From JBAXEO01 sp963789515 (GTDB taxonomy: Bacteria; Actinomycetota; Coriobacteriia; Anaerosomatales; JAAXUF01): a stretch of DNA of 64,000 nt. A model generated the notes under the pieces. That model did no database searches, was not told the DNA's origin, and was given only the letters and a program-made list of their open reading frames with translations. The translations under genes were made by a program, and so were the position numbers. This document shows, one piece after another, positions 54,749 through 63,580 of this stretch; within the stretch, counting starts at the first letter, position 1, and each line of letters starts with the position of its first letter. Location of the stretch: contig CAWBKW010000002.1 of assembly GCA_963789515.1 (NCBI GenBank), positions 62,001 to 126,000 of the forward strand. The letters run 5' to 3'.

Positions 54749-55483
54749 GTGCGAACCATCGTATTCTCCGACGTCCACGGTGAGCCTTCCATCATTCGCG
54801 GCGTCGTCGAACACAGCGGCTATCGCCCGGGTGTGGATCGGTTGATCTTCGCCGGTGACGCTATCGAGGTCGGAAGCGACTCATGGGGATGCCTCGAGCT
54901 CCTCGACGAACTTGACGTCGAGTTCCTCGTGGGAAACCACGAGTACGCGGCGTGGGACGGTTGCCCGATCGAGCTCGACAGCCTCGACAGGCTCGACGCG
55001 CACGTTCAGTCCGCCGTCACACGACATATCGACGCCGGTGACTGGGTGCTCGCGGCCGATGCCGACGGCGTGTTGATCACGCACGCGGGCGTCTGCAGCG
55101 GCTTCACCTCGGATCTCGCATCCGCCGGTGGTGACGTCGGGCGGTTTGCCGATGCGCTCAACAAGGAGTTCGCCGAGGCCGTGGCGATGGGGCCGGGAAT
55201 CGCGACTGAGGGTGTCATTCACGAGGAGGGGCCGCTCTGGTTCCGTCCCGGCAGCCGGCCGCCGCCGCTCTCCGGCATTGCGCAGGTGGCGGGTCACACG
55301 CCTCCGGAGATCATGGGCTGCCACGACCCCGCGCAGGCCTGGGCGGCCCGAGGGCTGTACCTCATCGACCCTTTTGTGCGCAGATGGCTCGCGCGCCTCA
55401 GGTACGGCGCGCCCGTGCCGGTGCGCTACGCCGTGATCGAGAGCGGCGAGATAAGCGTGATCGAGGACGGGCTCGCCGACTAG
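54749..55483 (+). CDS. Calcineurin-like metallophosphoesterase
   Basis: 244 residues from a GTG at 54749. Metal-binding motifs of the family are complete: DVHGE (with preceding FS), GDAIEVGSDS, GNHEYAAWD, THAGVCSG and GHTPPE. Related proteins include serine/threonine phosphatase-like and ApaH-like enzymes with a two-metal site. Substrate unknown. It starts 88 bases after the preceding gene and need not belong to it. Confidence 0.88.
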   Translation: MRTIVFSDVHGEPSIIRGVVEHSGYRPGVDRLIFAGDAIEVGSDSWGCLELLDELDVEFLVGNHEYAAWDGCPIELDSLDRLDAHVQSAVTRHIDAGDWVLAADADGVLITHAGVCSGFTSDLASAGGDVGRFADALNKEFAEAVAMGPGIATEGVIHEEGPLWFRPGSRPPPLSGIAQVAGHTPPEIMGCHDPAQAWAARGLYLIDPFVRRWLARLRYGAPVPVRYAVIESGEISVIEDGLAD

Positions 55484-55501
55484 TCTCGCCCCGCAGCGTC
55501 C

Positions 55502-56127
55502 CTACTCCTCAGTCGGCCGAACGTCGAGTTCCGCCAGCAGCCGGCGAGCTTCTCGGCGGATGTCGGGGTTCTCGTCGGCGAGCATCCCGCGAAGTGTCCG
55601 GATCGATGATGAGGCCGAGTCGGCGAGGCGCTCGAGCGCCGCGAGGCGCTCGCGGTGTCCTCCGACCATCGCGCGGTGCTGCGCATCGACTCGACCGACG
55701 GCGTGCGGGGGCCGGCCAGTGCGGCGTCGCGTCTCGCCATGCGCGAGGGGAGGGACTCCGCTGCCGGCTCGAAGAGATCCTCGATCGGGCGCTCCGAGTA
55801 GGCCGGCATCTGTGACGAGAAGTCTCGTAACTCTGGAGTCGCCGAGTCGAACCGGGGTCCAGCTCCGTACCCTCGGCTGCTGCCGGTGTCGGCGGTGTGG
55901 CGCCGCCGCTGCGCATGCTCGTCGTCGAGCATGGTGAGGAGCGTCTCGCGCGGGATGCCGAGGACTTGTGCGATGCGGGCGGCGTTCGAGGCGTTCGGAA
56001 GGCGCCGGCCGCTCTCGATGTGAGAGAGCGCGCCTGCGGTGATGCCCACCAGACTCGCGACGTCTTCCAGCGTGAGCTGTTGCTCGTGACGTGCCTGCCT
56101 GATGACGTGACCGATCGTCGGCTCCAC
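55502..56127 (-). CDS. XRE-family regulator with HEAT-like C-terminus (frame-disrupted)
   Basis: About 208 residues. The GTG at 56127 follows GGAGGTGTTTCGG; the ATG at 56145 overlaps that site and is less likely. The HTH (about 3-60) reads IGHVIRQARHEQQLTLEDVA and SHIESGRRLPNASNAARIAQVLG. The middle is low-complexity. Near 55698, in a run of five G, the frame changes; the corrected end is VDAQHRAMVGGHRERLAALE, LRGMLADENPDIRREARRLL and then the stop at 55502. The HEAT-like tail is unusual in this family. It is divergent from the VWA gene and shares its promoter region. Confidence 0.7.
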
Positions 56128-56150
56128 CCGAAACACCTCCTCCATCTGCG

Positions 56151-56205
56151 GACTATACCACTTCGTAGTTTGACTTGACAGTAAAGTATACAACCGAGTA
56201 TAGTC
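56151..56205. promoter_or_regulatory. Divergent promoter region with inverted repeat
   Basis: On the plus strand TTGACA (56175-56180) and TATAGT (56199-56204), 18 bases apart, make a good promoter for the VWA gene. GACTATAC (56151-56158) and GTATAGTC (56198-56205) are perfect inverted copies, and the first contains a minus-strand -10-like TATAGT for the XRE gene. It is a likely operator of the XRE protein. Confidence 0.65.
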
Positions 56206-56306
56206 TCGGCACGGGTTTGCCCAGCGATCTCGCGACGGCCGCACGAGAGCTCGGATGTCAGACCCTCGCGTCAGACTGACGCCGTCGAAGAAAGAGGTGG
56301 GTACCG

Positions 56307-57050
56307 ATGACCAAGCAAGCCAAGAAGCCGAGTGACGATCAGGCGAAGCGGAGCATCCTGATCAACTTCGTGCTCGACAAGTCGGGCTCGATGGAGTGTG
56401 TCCGCGAGGCCACGATCTCCGGATTCAACGAGTTCAAGAACGACCAGGCATCAGAGGACGGCGAAGCGTTCTTCACGCTGACGCTGTTCGACACGACGTT
56501 TCACACCGTGTGTAACGGCGTGCCGGTTCGTGAGGTCCTTGACCTCGACGCCGAGAGGTACGCTCCGGGTGGCATGACCGCTCTCTACGATGCGATCGGT
56601 CACACGATGCGCCTGACCGACGACTTCGTCGCCGCGAACAAGCCTGACCAGGTGCTGTTCGTGATCATGACCGACGGGGCTGAGAACGCGAGTCGCGAGT
56701 TCTCGAGCGACCGGATCTTCCAGATGATCCAGGACCGCCAGAACCTCGCCGAGTACGAGTTCATCTACCTTGGCGCCAACCAGGACAGTTTCGCGGTGGG
56801 CCAAGGCATCGGGCTGCGCGAAGGCCGGACGCTCGACTACGCGGCATCTCCTGAGGGGTCGCGTGACGTCCTGCTGCGTGCCTCGCACAACGTCAGGGCT
56901 CACCGCCGACATGGCGAGAAGAAGCGGGAGCTGTTCTTCTCGGAGGAGATGGACAGGCTCGGCGCTATCGACGCAGCACAATGGACGGCGATGGGCGCCG
57001 AGGAGCGCAAGCGCCACTTGGGCGAGAAGGGCGATCAGGCGAGCGCCTAG
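56307..57050 (+). CDS. VWA-domain protein
   Basis: 247 residues; AAAGAGGTGG precedes the ATG. The von Willebrand A domain (about 17-180) has the MIDAS: DKSGSM (residues 24-29), then GGMTALYD with the conserved Thr, and MTDGAEN with the Asp. After it, the sequence is helical and charged (RRHGEKKRELFFSEEMD). No signal peptide, so intracellular. VWA proteins of this type occur with AAA ATPases or in stress operons. Here the only partner is the divergent XRE-like regulator. Confidence 0.85.
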   Translation: MTKQAKKPSDDQAKRSILINFVLDKSGSMECVREATISGFNEFKNDQASEDGEAFFTLTLFDTTFHTVCNGVPVREVLDLDAERYAPGGMTALYDAIGHTMRLTDDFVAANKPDQVLFVIMTDGAENASREFSSDRIFQMIQDRQNLAEYEFIYLGANQDSFAVGQGIGLREGRTLDYAASPEGSRDVLLRASHNVRAHRRHGEKKRELFFSEEMDRLGAIDAAQWTAMGAEERKRHLGEKGDQASA

Positions 57051-57099
57051 CCCGGCTGTTGCGGGTGCGGGGCAGCTCGGCAAGTCGTGCGGCGGCCGC

Positions 57100-57496
57100 C
57101 TACTCTCGGGTGGCCGCCGCGTCTCTGAAGGCCTGCGCGATCTCCGGCTTGGTGGCGCGGCCCTCAGCGGTCGCGATCACGAGGTCGTAGGCCTCGTCAT
57201 CAGGCATGTCCAACACGATGCCGTTGAGCGCGAGGAAGACGTACGCGGCGTGAAACCCCACCCGCTTGTTCCCGTCGATGAACGGGTGGTTCTTGACGAG
57301 ATGAAAGAGGTAGGCGGCTGCCATCTCCTCCAGGTCTGCGTGGGCGTACTCGGCTCCGAATCCCATTTGCGGCATGGCGACCGCCGACTCCAGGAGTCCG
57401 TGGTCCCGAATGCCCTGTCGGCCCGCCAAATGCGGAGATCTGGATGTCGTGAAGCTCGAGGACTTCAATCACAGTGAGAAAGGCGGGTTCCTCCAC
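57100..57496 (-). CDS. Doc-type (Fic-fold) toxin (frame-disrupted)
   Basis: About 131 residues. A GTG at 57496 gives MEEPAFLTVIEVLELHDIQIS. One extra G near 57422 (GGCGG to GGCGGG on the coding strand) breaks the frame; then RQGIRDHGLLESAVAMPQ continues. The Fic core motif HPFIDGNKR is intact, as is YAHADLEEMAAAYLFHLVKN. Doc toxins phosphorylate elongation factor Tu. It follows the AbrB-type antitoxin by 5 bases, so it is the toxin half of an operon. Confidence 0.82.
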
Positions 57497-57501
57497 AACA
57501 A

Positions 57502-57735
57502 CTACTCCGCCAGTCGCCCGAACGTTGTCCCATAGCGAGCGAGGGCCTTCTCAGCGGCATACTCGAAGGCCAGCCGACGCTCCTCCTCTGCGGAGTTCAC
57601 CGGCTTGATCGTGAGTGACGTGCCGTCGGTGGTAATGGTGAACTCGGAGTTCTCGTTTGCCCCGATGAGCTCGAGAATCGGCTTGTCGATGATGAGCGCC
57701 CGGCTGTTGCCGTGGCGCACGAGCTTCTTGATCAT
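57502..57735 (-). CDS. AbrB/MazE-type antitoxin
   Basis: 77 residues from the ATG at 57735; AGGAGG precedes it. The swapped-hairpin DNA-binding domain is clear: MIKKLVRHGNSRALIIDKPI, then NSEFTITTDGTSLTIKPV. The rest (about 50-77) is a charged helix that should mask the toxin. AbrB-type antitoxins paired with Doc, rather than Phd, occur in a minority of systems. It probably binds its own promoter around 57736-57800. Confidence 0.88.
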   Translation of the reverse strand: MIKKLVRHGNSRALIIDKPILELIGANENSEFTITTDGTSLTIKPVNSAEEERRLAFEYAAEKALARYGTTFGRLAE

Positions 57736-57840
57736 GACGCCTCCTGGCCAAGGGGACGGGCTGGTAGAACAATGATACACTCAGAGTGATACGATGTCGA
57801 TACAACGTATCCACCCACCGCGGATCGAAGGGCCCATCGC

Positions 57841-59667
57841 ATGCAGGCACGTTCCGCCGCCGTCGACCTCCCGCTCGAGACCCTGTCGGCGGTCTTCGGC
57901 TACTCGGAGTTCCGCTCGCACCAGCGCGAGATCATCGACCACGTCATCAGCGGTGGCAGCGCGTTCGTGCTCATGCCCACCGGTGGCGGCAAGTCCCTCT
58001 GCTTTCAAGTCCCGGCGCTGCTCCGCGAGGGAACCGCGGTCGTCGTCTCGCCCCTCATCTCGCTCATGAAGGATCAGGTCGATGCGTTGCGCGCGAACGG
58101 TGTTGCCGCCGCCTACCTGAACTCGTCGCTCACGGCTGCCGAGTCGTCCGGCGTCATCAGCGCGCTTCGCTCGGGCGAGCTGGACCTGCTCTACGTCGCG
58201 CCTGAGCGCCTGATGCTCGACGGCTTCCTCGACCTGCTGCATTCGGTGACCGTCGCCCTGTTCGCCGTCGACGAGGCCCACTGTGTCAGCCAGTGGGGGC
58301 ACGACTTCCGGCCGGAGTACGTGCAGCTCGGGCGCATTCCCGGGCTCTTCCCGGGGATTCCGTTCATTGCGCTGACCGCGACCGCCGACGACCAGACGCG
58401 TGAGGACGTCCGACAGCGGCTCAACCTCACCGAGTCGCCGATCTTCATTGCCGGTTTCGACCGTCCCAACATCCGCTACACGGTCGCCGAGAAGCGCTCC
58501 GCCCCCCAGCAACTCGAGCGATTCATAGCCGAGCGCCCCGGTGACTCGGGAATCGTCTACGCCCTGAGCCGAAAGCGCGTCGAGCAGGTGGCCTCTCGCC
58601 TGAAGACGGCGGGCGTGGCTGCGGAGCCCTACCACGCGGGCATGCCTGCGCCCGAGCGAAGCCGCGTCCAAGACGCGTTCCTGCGTGACGAGGTTCGAGT
58701 CGTGGTGGCGACGGTCGCCTTCGGTATGGGCATCGACAAGCCAGACGTACGCTTCGTGGTCCACTACGACATGCCGAAGAACATCGAGGGCTACTACCAG
58801 GAGACGGGCCGAGCGGGCCGAGACGGGCTCCCCGCCGAAGCGTTCTGCCTCTACGGGCTCCAGGACGTCGTGACCGCCCGGATGCTCATCGAGAACGGCA
58901 ACAGTGCCGAGCAGGTTCGCATCGAGCTGCACAAGCTGAATGCCATGATCGCCTTCGCCGAGGCGACCACATGCCGGCGACGGGTCCTCCTCGGCTATTT
59001 CGGAGAGCCGCTCCTGGAGGACTGCGGCAACTGCGATGTGTGTCTGGACCCGCCGAGACTCTACGATGCCACCGTCGACGCGCAAAAGGCGCTCTCGGCG
59101 GTGTACAGGACCGGACAGCGATTCGGCATCGGACACGTGATCGACGTACTGAGGGGACATGACACCGAGAAGACCAGCCAGTGGGACCACGACCGGCTCT
59201 CGGTCTTCGGTGTCGGCTCGGAGTCCTCTGCAGACGACTGGACCGCCGTGATCCGCCAGCTCATCCATCACGGCTACCTGCGACAGGACATCGCCTCGTT
59301 CTCGGCTCTGAAGCTCACCGACACTGCGCGCCCGGTGCTGCAGGGCGAGGTGGAGCTGAGATTCGCCAAGGCCCGAGCGAAGGCGACCGGGGGCGGGGCG
59401 GGGGCCAAGCGGGCCAAACGCTCGAGCGCGCTCGAGGGGACGGACGTCGACGAGTCGCTGTTCGACCGCCTGCGCGAGCTGCGGCGTGTCCTCGCCGCCG
59501 AGCAGGGCGTACCCGCCTACGTTGTCTTTGCCGACCGTTCGCTGGCCGACATGGCGGCGCGTAAACCCGCGACCGCCGAGGAGTTCCTCGAGTGCCATGG
59601 GGTAGGGGCTGCGAAGCTCGAGCGGTACGGTACCGTGTTCCTCGCAACGATCGCGGCCGAGAACTGA
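57841..59667 (+). CDS. recQ: ATP-dependent DNA helicase RecQ
   Basis: 608 residues, full length for RecQ. Helicase motifs: SHQREIIDHV (motif 0 region), PTGGGKSLCF (Walker A), DEAHCVSQWGHDFRPEY (DEAH and aromatic loop), LTATA, and FGMGIDKPDVRFVVHYDMP / YYQETGRAGRDG. The zinc-binding set is CRRR, then CGNCDVCLDPP. An RQC winged helix (about 415-500) and a partial HRDC domain (about 540-605: AADKSLADMAARKPAT-like, with GVGAAKLERYG) follow. RecQ unwinds branched DNA during repair. The ATG at 57841 is divergent from the antitoxin. Confidence 0.93.
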   Translation: MQARSAAVDLPLETLSAVFGYSEFRSHQREIIDHVISGGSAFVLMPTGGGKSLCFQVPALLREGTAVVVSPLISLMKDQVDALRANGVAAAYLNSSLTAAESSGVISALRSGELDLLYVAPERLMLDGFLDLLHSVTVALFAVDEAHCVSQWGHDFRPEYVQLGRIPGLFPGIPFIALTATADDQTREDVRQRLNLTESPIFIAGFDRPNIRYTVAEKRSAPQQLERFIAERPGDSGIVYALSRKRVEQVASRLKTAGVAAEPYHAGMPAPERSRVQDAFLRDEVRVVVATVAFGMGIDKPDVRFVVHYDMPKNIEGYYQETGRAGRDGLPAEAFCLYGLQDVVTARMLIENGNSAEQVRIELHKLNAMIAFAEATTCRRRVLLGYFGEPLLEDCGNCDVCLDPPRLYDATVDAQKALSAVYRTGQRFGIGHVIDVLRGHDTEKTSQWDHDRLSVFGVGSESSADDWTAVIRQLIHHGYLRQDIASFSALKLTDTARPVLQGEVELRFAKARAKATGGGAGAKRAKRSSALEGTDVDESLFDRLRELRRVLAAEQGVPAYVVFADRSLADMAARKPATAEEFLECHGVGAAKLERYGTVFLATIAAEN

Positions 59668-59750
59668 GTCGCGAATGGACGTTCTCGGGAACACTCTCTT
59701 CGTGCCGCCTCTCGAGCGGGCGGCGAGTCCTCGAAGGAGATGAGTTCTCC

Positions 59751-60089
59751 ATGATGGGTGGATACGGTCACGGGTACGGGGGATACGGGCCCCTGGCGAG
59801 CGGCGGAAGCTGGTTCATCGCCGGCCTCGTCCTTTGTTTCTGGTTCTTCATCATTGTCGGGATCGTCCTGCTTGTGGTCTGGGCGGTGCGCGCTTCGTCG
59901 GGTCACGGCCATGGTCATGCCGCAGGTCACCACCAGGGTCCGGCCGGGACGGCGACTCAGGCCGAAGTGACGCAGCTGCCGCCGGCAGACGGCCAGGACG
60001 AGGCGGTGGCAATTGCCCGAAAGCGGCTCGCCAGCGGGGAGATAACCCCGGAACAGTACGCGGAGATCATGCGGCATCTGGGCGGGTGA
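59751..60089 (+). CDS. Membrane protein with C-terminal SHOCT domain
   Basis: 112 residues. A Gly/Tyr/His-rich N-terminus (MMGGYGHGYGGYGP) is followed by one or two membrane helices (about 21-47), a His-rich loop (GHGHGHAAGHH) and a C-terminal SHOCT motif (AIARKRLASGEITPEQYAEI). The His stretches could bind metals. The SHOCT motif is common at the ends of small membrane proteins and its role is unknown. ATG at 59751 or 59754. Confidence 0.8.
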   Translation: MMGGYGHGYGGYGPLASGGSWFIAGLVLCFWFFIIVGIVLLVVWAVRASSGHGHGHAAGHHQGPAGTATQAEVTQLPPADGQDEAVAIARKRLASGEITPEQYAEIMRHLGG

Positions 60090-60271
60090 AGAATCTCGGC
60101 GGCCGAGCCACCCCAGACTCGGGGCGAACAGACCTGTGAGCAGCGGTTTCTCGGCGACCGCGTTCGTTTCGCCCGCTCTCCACACAATCCACTCACCTTA
60201 ACCTTCCTGTCGGCACGGCGCTTGCGATATGGGGGTCCGGCGGGTTCATTCACCCGCAGATTGGACGGACC

Positions 60272-62245
60272 TTGTACCGCGAGACCCATATACGCCCCAC
60301 GGGGTGGGTCACAGTTGCAGCACGAGTGATCGTGGGCGCGCTGTTCCTCATCCCGTTCACGCCCCTTGTTGCGCTGGCCGACACCCCGCACATCCGGTCC
60401 GAGGTCGACACCTCGCGGTGCGCAGCCTGCCATTCGTCGCATGCCGCGGGCGCCCAGCCTCTGCTTCGTCGCATCTCAGTGGCGGGCGAGCCGGTGAACG
60501 CCTGTGTGGCGTGCCACGACGGCAGCGACCCGGAGGCCGCCAACATCACGACCGGGACACCTGACTCGTTCTCATTGGCCAGCGGGCACTCCCTGACGGA
60601 GCCGACTGCGGGCAGCGCCAAGATCGAAGGTTGCGCGACGTGTCACTACACCCACGGGTCGGTCGCTGACGATGGGCGCATGCTGCCGGCCAAGACCATC
60701 AACGGTGTCTCCGTCACTTCCGCCGGTCCCCAGCTCTGTCTGGCCTGTCACGACGCCGGCAACTCATGGTTCGGTCCGGGATACCCCTCGACCGCGTCTC
60801 CGACGCGCAACGCGGCGGGCTATCCGGTTTCCGGCACATGGACCGGCCCGGCGACCTACGCCTCTTCCACCAACGCCCACCGCCTCCTGCCCGAGACCAC
60901 GGTCACAGTCGGTGCCGGGACACCCCAACCCCGCGAGCAGGGCGACTGCCGCTACTGCCACGCCTCGCACCGGGGCGGCAACACCTACGACAGCCTTCTG
61001 TCGACCTTCACCGTGCCCACCGACGCGACCCTATCCGCCGACAAGGCCGACGGCTCCTACGCCGACCTCTGCTTCGAGTGCCACGGCGGCGTGAAGCCCG
61101 CCGGGTTCGCGACGGCGCCCACGGATATCGAGAGCTTCGCGACATCCAGCAGCCCCTCGGCGGGACACACGATCGTCACGTCCGGCGGCCTGCTGCCGGT
61201 CGGCTCTCCTCTGCCGTGCTTCGAGTGCCACAACCCCCACGGCTCCAACCGCGGCAACAGCCGGCTCATCTCCGACGAGCGTGGAGCCTCGCTGGAGACT
61301 TCGACCTCGACCGGGGTCCGCCGGTTCTGCTTCACCTGCCACACCACGTCCGGCACTGCCACGGGCTGGGACAGCGCCGCCGGCGACTACGCGACCGTCT
61401 CATCCGCTGAGCAGGTCGTGGGAATCGCGCGCGACGGCGGCGTGCTGCACCTCTCGGCGCGTGATGGCCACGCGCAGGGTGACTCGGCCTCGTGCTACGA
61501 ATGTCACGGCAACGCCTACACGGTGGGCGGGAGCAACGTGCACAACCCCGGTTCTTCGGGACTGGAGGCTCCTGTGGGTGTCGCTGCCATCGCCTCCGAT
61601 ACGGTCGCACCGGTCACCACCGCTGACCTGACCGCGGCCCCGGCCGGGATCATCTCCTTGGTCGCGACTGACACCGGCGTCGGCGTCGACGTCACCTACT
61701 TCACCCTCGACGGCGGAGACCTCAGCGTGGGCACGCAGGTGCTCGCGGCGACCGAAGGCACCCACACCGTGCAGTACTGGTCGACCGACACTGCCGCCAA
61801 CGTCGAGACGACCAACACGGCCATCTTCTACGTTGACCGCACCGCTCCGCTCACCACGTCAGATGCGCTGCCGAGCTACGCGGGAACGGCGACGATCGGT
61901 CTCTCGGCAGCCGATGAAGCAGGCGGTTCGGGCGTCGCGGCGACCTGGTTCCGTATGGACGGGGGAGTGGACACGACGGGTAGCGTGGTGATCACCGACG
62001 CGATCGGGGCGCACACGCTGGAGTTCTGGTCGGTCGACAACGCCGGCAACGTCGAGGCCACACAGACCGCGACCTTCACCGTCACTGACGCGCTCGTGAT
62101 GCTCGAACCGTTCGGCCTGTCGCCGGCCCGCTTCAGCGCGCCGCCGAGCGAGACACTCCTCGCCGTCTCGGTGATCGCGGGCAGACGGCCGCCCATCGGT
62201 TTTGCAGGTGTCGCGGCGAGGCCCGGCTTCACCGACTTCAGCTAG
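60272..62245 (+). CDS. Secreted nine-haem c-type cytochrome with Ig-like C-terminal repeats
   Basis: 657 residues from a TTG at 60272 (GGACGGACC upstream). After a signal peptide (about 14-37) come nine CxxCH motifs: CAACH, CVACH, CATCH, CLACH, CRYCH, CFECH, CFECH, CFTCH and CYECH (to about residue 412). The C-terminal part (about 440-610) has two OmpL47/Ig-like repeats, each with DTVAPVTT or DRTAPLTT, then a TYFTLDGG or TWFRMDGG strand and YWSTDTAAN or FWSVDNAGN. Multihaem proteins carry electrons across or outside the cell. No cytochrome-maturation genes are in the window. Confidence 0.88.
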   Translation: MYRETHIRPTGWVTVAARVIVGALFLIPFTPLVALADTPHIRSEVDTSRCAACHSSHAAGAQPLLRRISVAGEPVNACVACHDGSDPEAANITTGTPDSFSLASGHSLTEPTAGSAKIEGCATCHYTHGSVADDGRMLPAKTINGVSVTSAGPQLCLACHDAGNSWFGPGYPSTASPTRNAAGYPVSGTWTGPATYASSTNAHRLLPETTVTVGAGTPQPREQGDCRYCHASHRGGNTYDSLLSTFTVPTDATLSADKADGSYADLCFECHGGVKPAGFATAPTDIESFATSSSPSAGHTIVTSGGLLPVGSPLPCFECHNPHGSNRGNSRLISDERGASLETSTSTGVRRFCFTCHTTSGTATGWDSAAGDYATVSSAEQVVGIARDGGVLHLSARDGHAQGDSASCYECHGNAYTVGGSNVHNPGSSGLEAPVGVAAIASDTVAPVTTADLTAAPAGIISLVATDTGVGVDVTYFTLDGGDLSVGTQVLAATEGTHTVQYWSTDTAANVETTNTAIFYVDRTAPLTTSDALPSYAGTATIGLSAADEAGGSGVAATWFRMDGGVDTTGSVVITDAIGAHTLEFWSVDNAGNVEATQTATFTVTDALVMLEPFGLSPARFSAPPSETLLAVSVIAGRRPPIGFAGVAARPGFTDFS

Positions 62246-62313
62246 CACCGCGAAGGCGCCCGGTCGAGGGGCACAGCCGACAACGCCAATTCTGGGGTAC
62301 ACTCCAACCGTAA

Positions 62314-62334
62314 GTGATAACGGTTCTCATTATC
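62314..62334 (+). promoter_or_regulatory. Fur/Zur-type box upstream of the Fur-family gene
   Basis: GTGATAACGGTTCTCATTATC is a partly symmetrical AT-rich site (TGATAAC with CTCATTATC) of the Fur/Zur kind, 13 bases before the start of the regulator gene. Autoregulation and control of the CbiM/CbiQ genes downstream are inferred. Confidence 0.6.
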
Positions 62335-62346
62335 GGAGTGTGCTTC

Positions 62347-62781
62347 ATGACCGCAGAGCTGCCGCAGAATCAGCGGGCGTTCGGCTCAGGCCGCATGACC
62401 ACCCAGCGCGCGACCATCATCGACGCCGCCGACCTCATGGGGTGTGCGTTCACGGTCGATGACCTCGCCGTCGCGGTTCGAGTGCGCGACGTGTCGCTCG
62501 GGCTCGCCACCGTGTACCGGGCCGTCTCGGCGATGGAGGCGAGTGGCTGGCTCGAGCGCGTGGGAGAGCGGTCCGGCAGCGCACTGTACGCGCGTTGCCC
62601 GGCCTCAGGGCACCACCACCATCACCTGATCTGCACCGGCTGCGGCCGCTTGGAGCCTGCCAGCTGTCCGCTCGGGACCGCCGCTGAGGACGCTGCGACG
62701 GCGAGCGGCTTCGTTGTGACCGGCCACGACGTCACGCTCTACGGTATCTGTCCCGAGTGCGCTTCCAGGGGGGAGGGCTAG
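62347..62781 (+). CDS. Fur-family metal regulator (Zur-like)
   Basis: 144 residues; GGAGTG precedes the ATG at 62347. The winged helix (about 15-75) has TTQRATIIDAADLM and LGLATVYRAVSAMEASGWLERV. The metal site has SGHHHHHLICTGCGRLE (about 84-100) and a C-terminal CPEC, i.e. two CxxC pairs that bind structural zinc. The sensed metal could be zinc, nickel or iron; the downstream CbiM-type transporter is consistent with zinc, cobalt or nickel. It ends one base before the cbiM start. Confidence 0.87.
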   Translation: MTAELPQNQRAFGSGRMTTQRATIIDAADLMGCAFTVDDLAVAVRVRDVSLGLATVYRAVSAMEASGWLERVGERSGSALYARCPASGHHHHHLICTGCGRLEPASCPLGTAAEDAATASGFVVTGHDVTLYGICPECASRGEG

Positions 62782-62782
62782 G

Positions 62783-63580
62783 GTGTCACACATCCACATC
62801 CCTGACGGGGTGTTGCCGCTCTGGCTCGTCCTCGTCGGATGGGTGGTCCTTGCCGCCTTGGTGGCGCTGGCGGTTCGTCGTGCTTCGGCGCTCGACTTGA
62901 GTCGCCGCGTCCCGCTCGTCGGAGCCGTCGCCGCGCTCATGCTCGTCGCGATGTCGAGCGAGGTCATCCCCATTGCGTACCACATCAACCTGACGGTGCT
63001 CGCCGGCATCCTTCTCGGGCCGTGGCTTTCGATCATCACCGCCGTCATCGTCAATGTGATGCTCGCCTTGCTGGGACACGGCGGTGTCACCGTCATCGGC
63101 CTGAACACCCTGGTGATCTCCACCGAGATGATCGTCGGCTGGTTGCTCTTCGGGCAGTTCGTGCGGCTGTTCGGTCGGCGGCACCCGTCCGCTTCCGCAG
63201 CGGTCGCCACGGTCCTGGCCTTGGCGCTCTCGACCACGCTGCTGGTGGTGATCGTCGCGCTCGGCGGCGCCCCGGCTGCCGCGAGGGAATCCGGCGCGTT
63301 CGACCCCGGGACCCTCTCCTTTTCCAACCCGCTCAGTGGAGGGGTGGTCACCAACGCCGTCCTTGTGCCCGGCGCCGAGGAACAGCAGCCCGAGAAACTC
63401 TCGGTGAAGCGGTTCGCGACCATGGTCTTCGTGCTCGGCTCGATCGGGTGGGTGCTCGAAGCGCTGATCACGGCGCTCATAGTCGGGTTCGTCGCGCGCG
63501 TAAGGCCGGGACTCGTCTTCGAGGGTGCGTCCGGTGTGGCCCCGCGCGAGCCGCTGGGTGACGAGGGGACGCATCGCTAG
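62783..63580 (+). CDS. cbiM: CbiM-type metal ECF transporter S component
   Basis: 265 residues from a GTG at 62783. It starts MSHIHIPDGVLP, the metal-binding N-terminal motif of CbiM/NikM; the His near the N-terminus coordinates the ion. Seven or so membrane helices are seen, with HGGVTVIGLNTLVI and LTVLAGILLGPW. A large periplasmic loop (about 160-210) could replace the separate CbiN subunit. Regulation by a Fur/Zur-type box suggests uptake of zinc, cobalt or nickel; the metal cannot be settled from sequence. It overlaps the CbiQ gene by one base. Confidence 0.85.
   Translation: MSHIHIPDGVLPLWLVLVGWVVLAALVALAVRRASALDLSRRVPLVGAVAALMLVAMSSEVIPIAYHINLTVLAGILLGPWLSIITAVIVNVMLALLGHGGVTVIGLNTLVISTEMIVGWLLFGQFVRLFGRRHPSASAAVATVLALALSTTLLVVIVALGGAPAAARESGAFDPGTLSFSNPLSGGVVTNAVLVPGAEEQQPEKLSVKRFATMVFVLGSIGWVLEALITALIVGFVARVRPGLVFEGASGVAPREPLGDEGTHR

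Noticed and set aside
57774..57796. Palindromic operator for the AbrB/Doc operon
   Set aside because: Only a four-base inverted core (CACT/AGTG) is perfect; the outer bases do not match, so I do not claim a site.
57781..59694. A 637-codon minus-strand frame opposite recQ
   Set aside because: It is antisense to an intact RecQ with all helicase motifs, and its composition is Arg/Val/Gly/Asp-rich as expected for shadow frames.
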